A stretch of 41,435 bases of DNA from an uncultured Ruminiclostridium sp. Its GTDB lineage: Bacteria; Bacillota; Clostridia; Oscillospirales; Ruminococcaceae. The stretch lies in contig CALXBK010000003.1 in the NCBI GenBank assembly GCA_944386545.1, positions 1 to 41,435 on the forward strand. The letters run 5' to 3'. The position numbers were made by a program, and so were the translations under genes. Numbering within the stretch: position 1 is the first letter of the stretch; each line of letters starts with the position of its first letter. The notes beneath the pieces are model-generated. The model was not told where the DNA came from. It was given only the letters and a program-made list of their open reading frames with translations, and ran no database searches. Below are positions 34,046 to 41,435 of the stretch, piece after piece.

Positions 34046-34405
34046 TTATTCGGATGCATCAGTATCGACAAAGCTGCCGTCCCTTTTAAAGCCCTCTATC
34101 CATTCGGCTTCCCAGTATCTGCCGCTCCACGGCTCGCCGTAGAAGTAAAGCTCTCTCATTGTGTCGCAGTGCTTAGGATCGGGGTTGCGTACAACGCCCG
34201 TTCTTCCCGTGGCTCTTGAATAGCCGTCCGCCGCATGGCTCGCACCCTGCTCATGTGCGGTGATGATGTGATTGATTTTGTCGCTGTATGCGTAAAGGCT
34301 GTCGTATATATTCAGCACGGCTCCGCCCGGATAGCCGAACACGGTATCCACACCCTGCTCGATAAGACACTCGCAGATTATATCCGCACCCGTTAATGTT
34401 CTCAT
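34046..34405 (-). pseudogene. Chimeric frame: ilvB 5' fragment fused to an unrelated tail
   Basis: From the ATG at 34405 the first 72 residues are identical to IlvB ([10 protein letters not shown] through [10 protein letters not shown]). They include the catalytic glutamate but none of the FAD or second ThDP region. At 34190 the sequence switches to a 47-residue tail, [20 protein letters not shown] and on, which I do not recognise. The frame ends 37 bases before the SpoIID-like start. It cannot be an acetolactate synthase. It may be dead, or its translation may simply carry ribosomes toward the SpoIID-like gene. Confidence 0.8.
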
Positions 34406-34472
34406 TTCTTTGTTCAGTCCTTTTCCGTTTTTTATTCTAAAGTGCGCTGCACCACATGATACTATGTCTTTA

Positions 34473-34590
34473 TAAGGAGCTTGCCCCGCCATTCAACGTG
34501 GCGCTGCCATTCAGTAAGGGATTGTATCGCCTGCTGAATGGGGAAATGCCATCCGCCGCCTAAAAGGCGGAAGCATCTCGCTTAAGCTAT
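34473..34590 (+). mobile_element. Long form of the dispersed repeat, MITE-like insertion
   Basis: It starts TATAAGGAGCTTGCCCCGCC, continues ATTCAACGTGGC and ends GCATCTCGCTTAAGCTATA, matching both ends of the copy at 7371-7453. The middle adds a segment with its own inverted pair (CATTCAG/CTGAATG) and the GGCGG palindrome. Compared with the ilvB leader, it splits CTTTATAATTTTACC, leaving TATA on both sides, which looks like a target duplication. It has no coding capacity, so any transposase would act in trans. Confidence 0.65.
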
Positions 34591-34591
34591 A

Positions 34592-34620
34592 ATTTTACCA
34601 CGGTATTGCGATTTTGTCAA
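34592..34620 (-). promoter_or_regulatory. Duplicated copy of the ilvB promoter
   Basis: Read on the minus strand: TTGACA (34620-34615), a 17-base spacer, TAAAAT (34597-34592). Only one spacer base differs from the ilvB original. It directs transcription through the long repeat and the ilvB fragment toward the SpoIID-like gene. Confidence 0.8.
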
Positions 34621-34777
34621 TCGTAAAAGATTTGCAGACAAACACTGTCAATAATTCTACAACCGTAAATCTATACTTAATAAAATATCCCTGTGAGAAT
34701 TTTTGCTTTGATTTTTACACAGATTTCACATTGATATGGTAAAATTAAAAGGTAAATAAATTTTCGGGGGTAAAACT

Positions 34778-35935
34778 ATGAAAACAGCGGCGATAATCTG
34801 CGAATACAATCCGTTTCACAACGGGCATAAATACCACATAGAAAAAACAAAGGAGCTGTACAAGGCTACTCACATTGTCTGTGTGATGAGCGGGAACTTC
34901 ACGCAAAGGGGCGATGTTGCGCTTGCGGACAAATATTCCCGTGCAAAGGCGGCCTTGTTAAACGGTGCAGATCTTGTCCTTGAGCTTCCCTCAGCGTATG
35001 CCCTTTCAAGCGCAGAGCACTTTGCAAGAGGAGCGTGCAATATAATCAACGCGCTTGGCTGTGTCGATATACTTTCCTTCGGAAGCGAATGCGGAGATAT
35101 TTCCGTGCTTGAGGAGGCGGCGGGGGCAGTACATTACACTACCCAGTCCGAGGTGTTTTTCAACTACATGAGGGAGGGGCTCTCATACCCTGCCGCCCTT
35201 AAAAAGGCGGTGGAGCGTTTCTATACCGACGATGTGGTGCAAACGCTCACCGAGCCGAACAACACGCTCGGTATAGAATATATCCGCGCGCTCGACGACC
35301 TGGGCGGCATAATAACGCCCGTAACGGTAAAAAGAAGCGGCGCGGACCATGACAGCGAAACGGGGAGCGATACGGTGATAAGCGCGTCTAAGCTGCGCAG
35401 ACTGCTCAGAGAAAAGCAGAAAGTATCCGCATTTACCGATTTTACCGACTATGATAATTTCGCAAGCATAGAGAATATAGAAACAGCCGTACTCGCAAAG
35501 CTCCGCACAATGTCAAGGGCGGATTTTCAGAAGCTCCCCAACGCCCTTTCGGGAATGGACAGCAGGATATACAACGCTGTGCGCAAGGCGACAAGCCTTA
35601 CTCAGCTTATGCTGATGACAAAATCGAAAAACTTCACAATGGCACGAATAAGGCGGCTTATACTCTGCGCCTTCCTCGGAATTACAAAAAACGACTTGAA
35701 AAATCCACCGGCGTATGTTAGAATTTTAGGAATGAATGAAAATGGCAGGGAGATACTCTCGGCGGCTGAGCATAAGCTTCCTGTCGATACCTCGCTTGCG
35801 GCGCTTGCAAAAACGAGCGACGAGGCGGCACGGCAGGCAAGGCTTGAGGAGCGTGCGGGAAACCTTTACGCCCTCGCGCTTGACAAAAAGCTTCCCTGCG
35901 GAAACGAATTTACCGCAAAACCTGTAATTTTATAA
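34778..35935 (+). CDS. tmcAL: tRNA(Met) cytidine acetate ligase (TmcAL/YlbM-like)
   Basis: The 385-residue protein has the nucleotidyltransferase HxGH motif in ICEYNPFHNGHKYHI (His17, His20). It also has the family stretch VMSGNFTQRGDVALADKYSR and, later, ISASKLRRLLRE. TmcAL activates acetate with ATP to make N4-acetylcytidine at the wobble position of elongator tRNA-Met. The ATG follows GGGGG at short spacing. Five bases separate it from the MurL-like gene, so these genes are probably co-transcribed with murD. Confidence 0.9.
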   Translation: MKTAAIICEYNPFHNGHKYHIEKTKELYKATHIVCVMSGNFTQRGDVALADKYSRAKAALLNGADLVLELPSAYALSSAEHFARGACNIINALGCVDILSFGSECGDISVLEEAAGAVHYTTQSEVFFNYMREGLSYPAALKKAVERFYTDDVVQTLTEPNNTLGIEYIRALDDLGGIITPVTVKRSGADHDSETGSDTVISASKLRRLLREKQKVSAFTDFTDYDNFASIENIETAVLAKLRTMSRADFQKLPNALSGMDSRIYNAVRKATSLTQLMLMTKSKNFTMARIRRLILCAFLGITKNDLKNPPAYVRILGMNENGREILSAAEHKLPVDTSLAALAKTSDEAARQARLEERAGNLYALALDKKLPCGNEFTAKPVIL

Positions 35936-35940
35936 CGGGA

Positions 35941-37260
35941 GTGATTATTACGGAAAAATACAACGCACTCAGAGAAAAACACAAGGAGTTTATATATCAC
36001 GGCTATGACGTAACGCATAGCGGCATTACCTTTCATTTTTCGATTGACGAATATCATTTTTACCCTGAATGGAAAATTGACGGAGAGCTTTTAAAAAATC
36101 CCGATGAATTTACGGAGTATATTATTTTCAACCTCGGAATGGCAGAGCTTATAAGCTACTGGAAGTGCGCCTGCCCGCCCGTTGTCAGGGTAAAATGCGG
36201 CTCGCTTACCGAAAAGCAGTGCCGCTGGTGGAAAAAGCTCTATTTCAACGGGCTGGGAGAATTTTTTTACCGCAACGGCATAACGCCGGATTTTGAAAAA
36301 TTTATGACAATTATCCCCGATAACGGCGGGAAAAAGGAATTTGCCGTTTCAAAGCCGCTTTCGGGACTTATGATACCTGTCGGCGGCGGCAAGGACAGCA
36401 TTGTAACCTTAGAGCTTTTAAAGCAGTATCGGAAAAATACCGACTGCTATATCATAAACGCCCTGCCTGCGGCGGTTGCGTGCGCAAGGGTTGCTGAGTT
36501 TGACGACAGCCGTATTGTCACTCCCTCCCGCACGATAGATAAAACCCTGCTTGAACTGAACAAACAGGGCTGCCTCAACGGTCACACGCCCTTTTCTGCG
36601 GTTGTGGCTTTTTCGGCGTATCTTTTTGCTTATCTGAGGGGCAGAAAACATATTGTCCTGTCAAACGAGAGCAGTGCCAACGAGTCGTATGTAGAGGGTA
36701 TGAACGTAAACCATCAGTACAGCAAAAGCACCGAATTTGAAAAGGATTTCAGAGAATACGTCTCGGAATTTTTGAGCGGGGATATAAACTATTTCAGCTT
36801 CCTGCGCCCGCTGTGCGAATGGCAGATAGCAAAGAAGTTTGTTGAATACAAGCAGTATTTCCCCGTATTTTTAAGCTGTAACTTAGGCTCTAAGGCGAAC
36901 AAGTGGTGCGGCAAATGTGCAAAGTGTCTGTATGTCTATATACTGCTTGCCGCTTTTCTTGACGATGACGAGCTGATTAAAATATTCGGCGTAAACTGCC
37001 TTAACGAAAAGAGCTTTTCGGATATGTTCGACGGGCTTGTGTATGACGGGGTTGACAAGCCGTTTGAGTGCGTCGGCACAAAGCAGGAAATAAGGCTGTC
37101 GCTGTACATGGCGGCACAGCGCAGAAAGGCCCTGCCGGTATTGCTTAAGGGCTATATGGACACAAACCCCCAAAAGCCCTTGCCGCTTGACGGATTTTAC
37201 GATAACCAAAGCTTCCTGCCCGACGAATTTTCAAAGATACTTAAACGGGAGAGACTGTAA
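35941..37260 (+). CDS. murL: MurL-like UDP-MurNAc-L-Ala-L-Glu epimerase
   Basis: The 439-residue protein resembles MurL, which epimerises the terminal L-Glu of UDP-MurNAc-L-Ala-L-Glu to D-Glu. Seen: the PP-loop-like VGGGKDS (147-153), NGHTPFSAVVAFSAY (213-227), LSNESSANE (240-248), and the Cys cluster WCGKCAKC (322-329). MurL was described in Xanthomonas with an L-Glu-adding MurD2, and here a MurD-type gene overlaps its stop by one base (TAATG). The GTG at 35941 overlaps its own possible ribosome site. An ACG at 35950, eight bases after GGGAG, would give (M)EKYNALREKHKEF, so the start is uncertain. Confidence 0.75.
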   Translation: MIITEKYNALREKHKEFIYHGYDVTHSGITFHFSIDEYHFYPEWKIDGELLKNPDEFTEYIIFNLGMAELISYWKCACPPVVRVKCGSLTEKQCRWWKKLYFNGLGEFFYRNGITPDFEKFMTIIPDNGGKKEFAVSKPLSGLMIPVGGGKDSIVTLELLKQYRKNTDCYIINALPAAVACARVAEFDDSRIVTPSRTIDKTLLELNKQGCLNGHTPFSAVVAFSAYLFAYLRGRKHIVLSNESSANESYVEGMNVNHQYSKSTEFEKDFREYVSEFLSGDINYFSFLRPLCEWQIAKKFVEYKQYFPVFLSCNLGSKANKWCGKCAKCLYVYILLAAFLDDDELIKIFGVNCLNEKSFSDMFDGLVYDGVDKPFECVGTKQEIRLSLYMAAQRRKALPVLLKGYMDTNPQKPLPLDGFYDNQSFLPDEFSKILKRERL

Positions 37261-38582
37261 TGAGCATGAAAGAAAAGCTCCGTGAATTTTTTTGCGGCAA
37301 GAGCGTTGTAATTCTCGGCTTTGGCAGAGAGGGACGTTCTACTCTGTCACTGATACGGAATTACGGCTGTAAGAGCATTACCGTTGCGGATAAAAACGAA
37401 ATACCGCAAGGTGAAGCGCCCGACTGCATCCTTTGCTGCGGGGAGAATTATCTCTCCTGCCTTGGCGACTGCGATATAATTATGAAGGCGCCCGGAATAG
37501 GTCTTAAAGACAGCGTGACCGATGAGATAAAAGCGAAAATCACTTCGCAGACGGATTTGTTTTTACGCTTTTGCGAGAGCAGAATTATCGGCATTACGGG
37601 AACAAAGGGTAAATCCACCGTATCAAGCCTTATCTTTCACTTTGTAAGCTCCTGCGGCAGGACTGCAATGCTTATCGGCAATATCGGAGTACCGCCGCTT
37701 TCAAGGCTTGACGATTTTACCAAAGACAGCATTATCGTGTGCGAGATGTCCTGCCATCAGCTTGAATATGTCAAGGCCTCTCCCGATATTGCAGTACTGC
37801 TCAATGTCTACCCCGAGCACCTCGACCACTATGCTTCCTTTGAAGCGTACAGAAATGCAAAGCTGAACATCTTCGCTTATCAGAAGCCGGGCGATACGCT
37901 CATTATCTTTGACGAGATAAAGCGCCTTGCCCAAAACGCAAAAGCAAAAGTGATTACCGCGGGCTTTGACTGCGGCGATACCGGCACTAAAAACGGCGGC
38001 ATTTTTACAAGCGGCGGCTTTTATCCGAAAGGCGAATTTTCAACACGGCTCAAAGGCGAGCATAACCTTTACAACATTGCGATTGCGCTTACTGCTGCGG
38101 CGGCAGCGGGCTGTGACGAAAAGAGGTGCCTTGAAGCCCTATCCGATTTTTCGGGACTTGAACACAGACTGGAATATGTCTGCACGATAAACGGCGCGGA
38201 ATATATAAACGACAGCATAAGCACCGCAGTGCAGACGACGATAGCGGCGCTTAAAGCCTATCCCGACACCGACACGCTGATTATCGGAGGGCTTGACAGA
38301 GGAATACCCTATGACGGACTTTCGGAATATATAAACGGCTCCGCTTCGCTTCGCACGCTTATTTACCTGCCCGACAGCGGAAAAAGAATTGCGGAAAATG
38401 TAACAAATCCCGCCATAGAAAAGGTGTACGCCGAGAATATGGAGCAGGCGGTAAAGGCGGCAATACCGCGCACAAAAATCCGCTGTATACTTTCCCCCGC
38501 CTCGGCAAGCTACGGCTTTTACAAAAATTTTGAAGAACGGGGACGGCACTACAAGGAGCTTTTAGGTGCAAACAGCAAATAA
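37260..38582 (+). CDS. MurD-type ligase, probably L-Glu-adding (MurD2-like)
   Basis: The 440-residue protein is a Mur ligase: N-terminal VVILGFGREGRS (16-27), ATP site GITGTKGKST (111-120), EMSCHQLEY (162-170), HNLYN (268-272), HRLE (302-305), NDSISTAVQTT (317-327), and C-terminal SPASASYGFYKNFEERG. It adds glutamate to UDP-MurNAc-L-Ala. NDSIST and GGLDRGIPYDG differ from the usual MurD NDSKATN and GGxDKG; together with the adjacent murL this suggests the L-Glu-adding type. That is inference from context. The start overlaps the murL stop (TAATG). Confidence 0.8.
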   Translation: MSMKEKLREFFCGKSVVILGFGREGRSTLSLIRNYGCKSITVADKNEIPQGEAPDCILCCGENYLSCLGDCDIIMKAPGIGLKDSVTDEIKAKITSQTDLFLRFCESRIIGITGTKGKSTVSSLIFHFVSSCGRTAMLIGNIGVPPLSRLDDFTKDSIIVCEMSCHQLEYVKASPDIAVLLNVYPEHLDHYASFEAYRNAKLNIFAYQKPGDTLIIFDEIKRLAQNAKAKVITAGFDCGDTGTKNGGIFTSGGFYPKGEFSTRLKGEHNLYNIAIALTAAAAAGCDEKRCLEALSDFSGLEHRLEYVCTINGAEYINDSISTAVQTTIAALKAYPDTDTLIIGGLDRGIPYDGLSEYINGSASLRTLIYLPDSGKRIAENVTNPAIEKVYAENMEQAVKAAIPRTKIRCILSPASASYGFYKNFEERGRHYKELLGANSK

Positions 38583-38588
38583 AACCAC

Positions 38589-38617
38589 TTGAAAAACATA
38601 TAGATTTATAGTATAAT
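38589..38617 (+). promoter_or_regulatory. Sigma-A promoter for lon
   Basis: TTGAAA (38589-38594), a 17-base spacer, TATAAT (38612-38617). I see no CIRCE or CtsR operator near it. Confidence 0.8.
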
Positions 38618-38663
38618 AGCCTATACGGATATATAAGTTAGAGAACAAAAGAGGACCTAAAGC

Positions 38664-38684
38664 ATGAGAAAGGACGAATTATGA
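38664..38684 (+). CDS. Six-codon upstream reading frame overlapping lon
   Basis: ATG AGA AAG GAC GAA TTA TGA encodes MRKDEL. It has its own GAGG site nine bases upstream, and its stop overlaps the lon ATG (TTATGA). The lon ribosome site AAAGGA lies within it. It could couple or tune lon translation; it may equally be chance. Confidence 0.3.
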   Translation: MRKDEL

Positions 38685-41104
38685 AGAAAGAATATACTCT
38701 TATGCCCGCTTTGGCGCTCAGAGGACTGGTTGTATTTCCGGGTATGATTCTGCACTTTGATATAGCGAGAGAACGCTCGATAGAGGCAATCAATTCCGCA
38801 ATTGACAACAACGGCGGTCATATATTTTTAGTTGCGCAAAAGGACGAGGAGGCTGACGGCACATCTGCCGAAAGCCTTTACAAAATAGGCACGGTAGCGC
38901 AGATACGCCAAACGCTCAACACCCCCGACGGCTCTACAAGAGTGCTTGTACAGGGACTGTATGCGGCAAAGCTCGGCGATATACTTTCAAGCGAGCCGTA
39001 TCTCAACGCAACCGTTTTACAGCTTCCTGCACTTAAGGACGGACTGACGGACGCTGAAAAGGCGGCCTATGTGCGCTCAATTGTTTCGGAGTTTGAGCGT
39101 TACGGCGAGCTGTACCCCAAAATGCCGCAGGAGCTTTACACAAGCATCATAAACGAAAAGGATCTCGAAAGGCTCATTGAGCTTATCATTTTCAATATAT
39201 TCCTTAAGGTGGAGGATAAGCAGGCTCTGCTTTCCTGCACTACGCTCAAAAAACGCGCGGAGCTTCTCATCAAGTGCCTTGTAAACGAGGTTGACATACT
39301 CAACTTAGAGCAGGAGATAAACGACGAGGTGAAGGAAGCGGCAGACAGAAACCACCGTGAATTTTACCTGCGTGAGCAGATGAAGGCTATCGCCCGTCAG
39401 CTCGGAGAGAGCGACGACCCGATGGCTGAAAGCTATGAGTACATGGAAAAGATAGAGGCGTGCGGCTTTGACGAGGAAACCGAGGAAAAGCTCATCAAGG
39501 AGTGCGATAAGCTCTCCCGTCTCAGTCCTACCTCTCCCGAAGCGGCGGTAGTGCGTACATATCTCGATACGGTGCTTGAGCTTCCGTGGAATGTATACAC
39601 AAAGTCTAAAATCAGCATAAGCAAGGCTGAAAAACAGCTTGACAAGGACCATTACGGTCTGAAGAAGGTCAAGGAACGCATACTTGAAATTGCCGCCATA
39701 AACGAATGGGACGAGGCGGACAAAAAGGGGCAGATTATCTGTCTTGTAGGCCCTCCGGGTGTGGGCAAAACCTCCGTCGCAAAGTCCATTGCGGCGTCGC
39801 TCGGAAGAAACTATGCGAGAGTTTCTCTCGGCGGCGTGCGTGACGAGGCGGATATAAGAGGTCACAGAAAAACCTATGTCGGAGCAATGCCCGGCAGAAT
39901 AGTAAACGCGCTTATCCGTGCAAAGTCCATGAATCCCGTTATACTTTTTGACGAGATAGACAAGATGGGCAACGATTATAAGGGCGATCCTGCGAGCGCA
40001 ATGCTTGAAGTGCTTGACAGCGAGCAAAATGTAGCGTTCAGGGATCACTACCTTGAAATACCTCTCGATTTGAGCGAGGTGCTTTTTGTCACCACGGCAA
40101 ATACGCTCGACACCATTCCCGCGCCGCTTCTTGACAGAATGGACGTCATTGAGCTGGGCAGCTACACAAGAGAGGAAAAGCTCCACATAGCAAAGGAGCA
40201 TCTTGTTCCGAAACAGCTCAAAAAGCACGGCTTGAAAGCCTCCTCCCTGCGCTTTACGGACGAGGCTCTGTACGCAATTATTGACAAATTCACAAGAGAA
40301 GCGGGCGTAAGAAAGCTGGAGCGCAGTATCGCAAAGATATGCAGAAAGACGCTCAAAAAGCTCGTTGCACTTGAAATAAGCAGGGCGGTAATAAAGCCTG
40401 CAAGCCTTGAAGATTATCTCGGCGTGCCTAAATACACCTCCGAGCTTATCGCTCCCTTAGACGAAGTGGGCGCAGTGAACGGTCTTGCGTGGACCTCGGC
40501 GGGCGGCGTGCTTATGCCGCTTGAGGTGCTGACTATGGAGGGTACGGGCAAGATTGAGCTTACGGGCTCACTCGGCGATGTGATGAAGGAGTCCGCAAGG
40601 ATAGCGGTAAGCCTTACACGCAGCCTTGCACGCAAGTACGAGATAGACACGGAATTTTACAAGAACAGGGATATACATATCCATGCGCCTGAAGGTGCGG
40701 TGCCCAAGGACGGCCCATCTGCGGGTATCACCATGACAACTGCGCTTATATCCGCATTGTCGGGCATTGCGGTACGCCGCGATGTGGCTATGACGGGTGA
40801 GATTACGCTTCGCGGCAAGGTACTGCCGATTGGCGGACTTCGCGAAAAGACAATGGCGGCGTATGCGGCGGGTGTGAAAACCGTGATTATTCCAAAGGAA
40901 AACGCCTCGGATATGAAAGAGCTTGACGACGTTATACTCGAAAACCTTGATTTTGTGCTTGCCGACAACATTGACACAGTGCTGAACACGGCTCTCGTAA
41001 AGCCCAACGCCCGTGCGGTAAGACAGCAAAGCAAGGCTCCCGCAGAGCCTGCAAAGGCAAAGCGGAGCAAAAAGTCGGAAAACGCAACCGACAGCGCAGG
41101 CTAA
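38681..41104 (+). CDS. lon: ATP-dependent Lon protease
   Basis: The 807-residue protein has the full LonA layout: N-terminal substrate domain (1-200, [16 protein letters not shown]), coiled region, AAA+ module with Walker A GPPGVGKT (357-364) and Walker B ILFDEID (421-427), then the protease domain. The catalytic dyad is Ser680 in PKDGPSAG and Lys723 in GLREKTMAA. It degrades misfolded and regulatory proteins in the cytoplasm. The C-terminal tail ([20 protein letters not shown]) is basic and low in complexity. It is followed 18 bases later by the ysxC gene, a common pairing in Firmicutes. Confidence 0.97.
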   Translation: MKKEYTLMPALALRGLVVFPGMILHFDIARERSIEAINSAIDNNGGHIFLVAQKDEEADGTSAESLYKIGTVAQIRQTLNTPDGSTRVLVQGLYAAKLGDILSSEPYLNATVLQLPALKDGLTDAEKAAYVRSIVSEFERYGELYPKMPQELYTSIINEKDLERLIELIIFNIFLKVEDKQALLSCTTLKKRAELLIKCLVNEVDILNLEQEINDEVKEAADRNHREFYLREQMKAIARQLGESDDPMAESYEYMEKIEACGFDEETEEKLIKECDKLSRLSPTSPEAAVVRTYLDTVLELPWNVYTKSKISISKAEKQLDKDHYGLKKVKERILEIAAINEWDEADKKGQIICLVGPPGVGKTSVAKSIAASLGRNYARVSLGGVRDEADIRGHRKTYVGAMPGRIVNALIRAKSMNPVILFDEIDKMGNDYKGDPASAMLEVLDSEQNVAFRDHYLEIPLDLSEVLFVTTANTLDTIPAPLLDRMDVIELGSYTREEKLHIAKEHLVPKQLKKHGLKASSLRFTDEALYAIIDKFTREAGVRKLERSIAKICRKTLKKLVALEISRAVIKPASLEDYLGVPKYTSELIAPLDEVGAVNGLAWTSAGGVLMPLEVLTMEGTGKIELTGSLGDVMKESARIAVSLTRSLARKYEIDTEFYKNRDIHIHAPEGAVPKDGPSAGITMTTALISALSGIAVRRDVAMTGEITLRGKVLPIGGLREKTMAAYAAGVKTVIIPKENASDMKELDDVILENLDFVLADNIDTVLNTALVKPNARAVRQQSKAPAEPAKAKRSKKSENATDSAG

Positions 41105-41122
41105 AGAAAAGGACGGTTTGCA

Positions 41123-41435
41123 ATGAATTTTAACAAAGCCCGGTTTAGTGCTTCCTACGGTCTGTTTTCCCAGATACCCAAATCCGAGAAAGCGGAAATA
41201 GCCTTTTCGGGCAGGAGCAATGTCGGCAAATCCTCGCTTATCAATAAAATTCTTTCCCGCAAGGCTCTCGCAAGAGTAAGCTCCAGTCCCGGAAAGACGG
41301 TCACCATTAACTTTTACGAGGTTGACGGGGTGTATTTTGCGGATTTGCCCGGCTACGGCTACGCAAAGGTTTCAAAGTCGGAAAAACAGCGCTGGGCGGG
41401 ACTTGTAGAGGGCTATCTCGCCGACGACCGCAACC
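41123..41435 (+). CDS. ysxC: Ribosome biogenesis GTPase YsxC/EngB (partial, cut by window end)
   Basis: The 104 visible codons (start [19 protein letters not shown]) contain the G1 motif [11 protein letters not shown], the G2 region [12 protein letters not shown] and the G3 motif [12 protein letters not shown]. This identifies the TrmE-Era-EngA-like YihA/YsxC GTPase, needed for assembly of the large ribosomal subunit. The ATG follows AAAAGGA. The remaining half, with NKxD, lies beyond the window. Confidence 0.95.
   Translation, partial: MNFNKARFSASYGLFSQIPKSEKAEIAFSGRSNVGKSSLINKILSRKALARVSSSPGKTVTINFYEVDGVYFADLPGYGYAKVSKSEKQRWAGLVEGYLADDRN

Noticed and set aside
34046..34492. Longer start (34492) for the chimeric ilvB frame
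   Set aside because: The extra 29 codons lie in the leader and repeat end; the ATG at 34405 is the true ilvB start carried by the duplication.
1..41435. CRISPR arrays, tRNA or rRNA genes, replication origin
   Set aside because: I saw no regularly spaced direct repeats, no cloverleaf with a plausible T-arm and no rRNA signature; the palindromic repeat is dispersed, not arrayed.

Overview
The window looks like chromosome from a low-to-mid GC Gram-positive Clostridia, most likely an Oscillospiraceae/Ruminococcaceae gut anaerobe. Evidence is the AGGAGG-type ribosome sites, the sigma-A promoters (TTGACA-17-TATAAT), YsxC beside Lon, TmcAL, a SpoIID-domain protein, NfnAB and a bacterial serpin. A relative of [Eubacterium] siraeum would fit, because serpins are described there; that placement is inference.

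Layout. 1-840: AT-rich, no convincing gene. 842-4241: ECF sigma factor, membrane partner, a lipoprotein and a serpin. 4308-7165 (minus): thioesterase, NAD-dependent epimerase-like protein, zinc-ribbon membrane protein, with a candidate small RNA at about 5053-5165. 7472-12625 (plus): radical SAM protein, acetyltransferase, carboxynorspermidine decarboxylase, then NfnA-NfnB. 12732-15740 (minus): a second, divergent ECF-like sigma factor with an 831-residue membrane/beta-propeller partner. 15973-21855 (plus): CNNM/CorC-like protein, two small membrane proteins, AraD, branched-chain aminotransferase, glycyl-tRNA synthetase. 21908-23515 (minus): two type IV prepilin-like paralogues. 23794-30763 (minus): ilvB-ilvN-cimA-leuC-(broken Dabb gene)-leuD-leuB. 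30985-32655 (plus): secreted C39-like cysteine peptidase and a lipoprotein. 32707-34405 (minus): SpoIID-domain protein preceded by a duplicated ilvB promoter and 5' fragment. 34778-38582 (plus): TmcAL, MurL-like epimerase, MurD-type ligase. 38681 to the end: Lon and the start of YsxC.

The main metabolic theme is branched-chain amino acids: citramalate synthase, LeuBCD, acetolactate synthase and a separate aminotransferase. The murL-murD pair suggests D-glutamate enters peptidoglycan by ligating L-Glu and then epimerising it.

The most notable structure is a dispersed palindromic element (core GGGGCTTGCCCC). I find six copies. One breaks the Dabb gene inside the leu operon, and a long copy sits in the leader of the duplicated ilvB promoter with an apparent TATA target duplication. 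Also notable are three reading frames whose well-placed Shine-Dalgarno sites point at ATC, ATT or ACG rather than a standard start codon.
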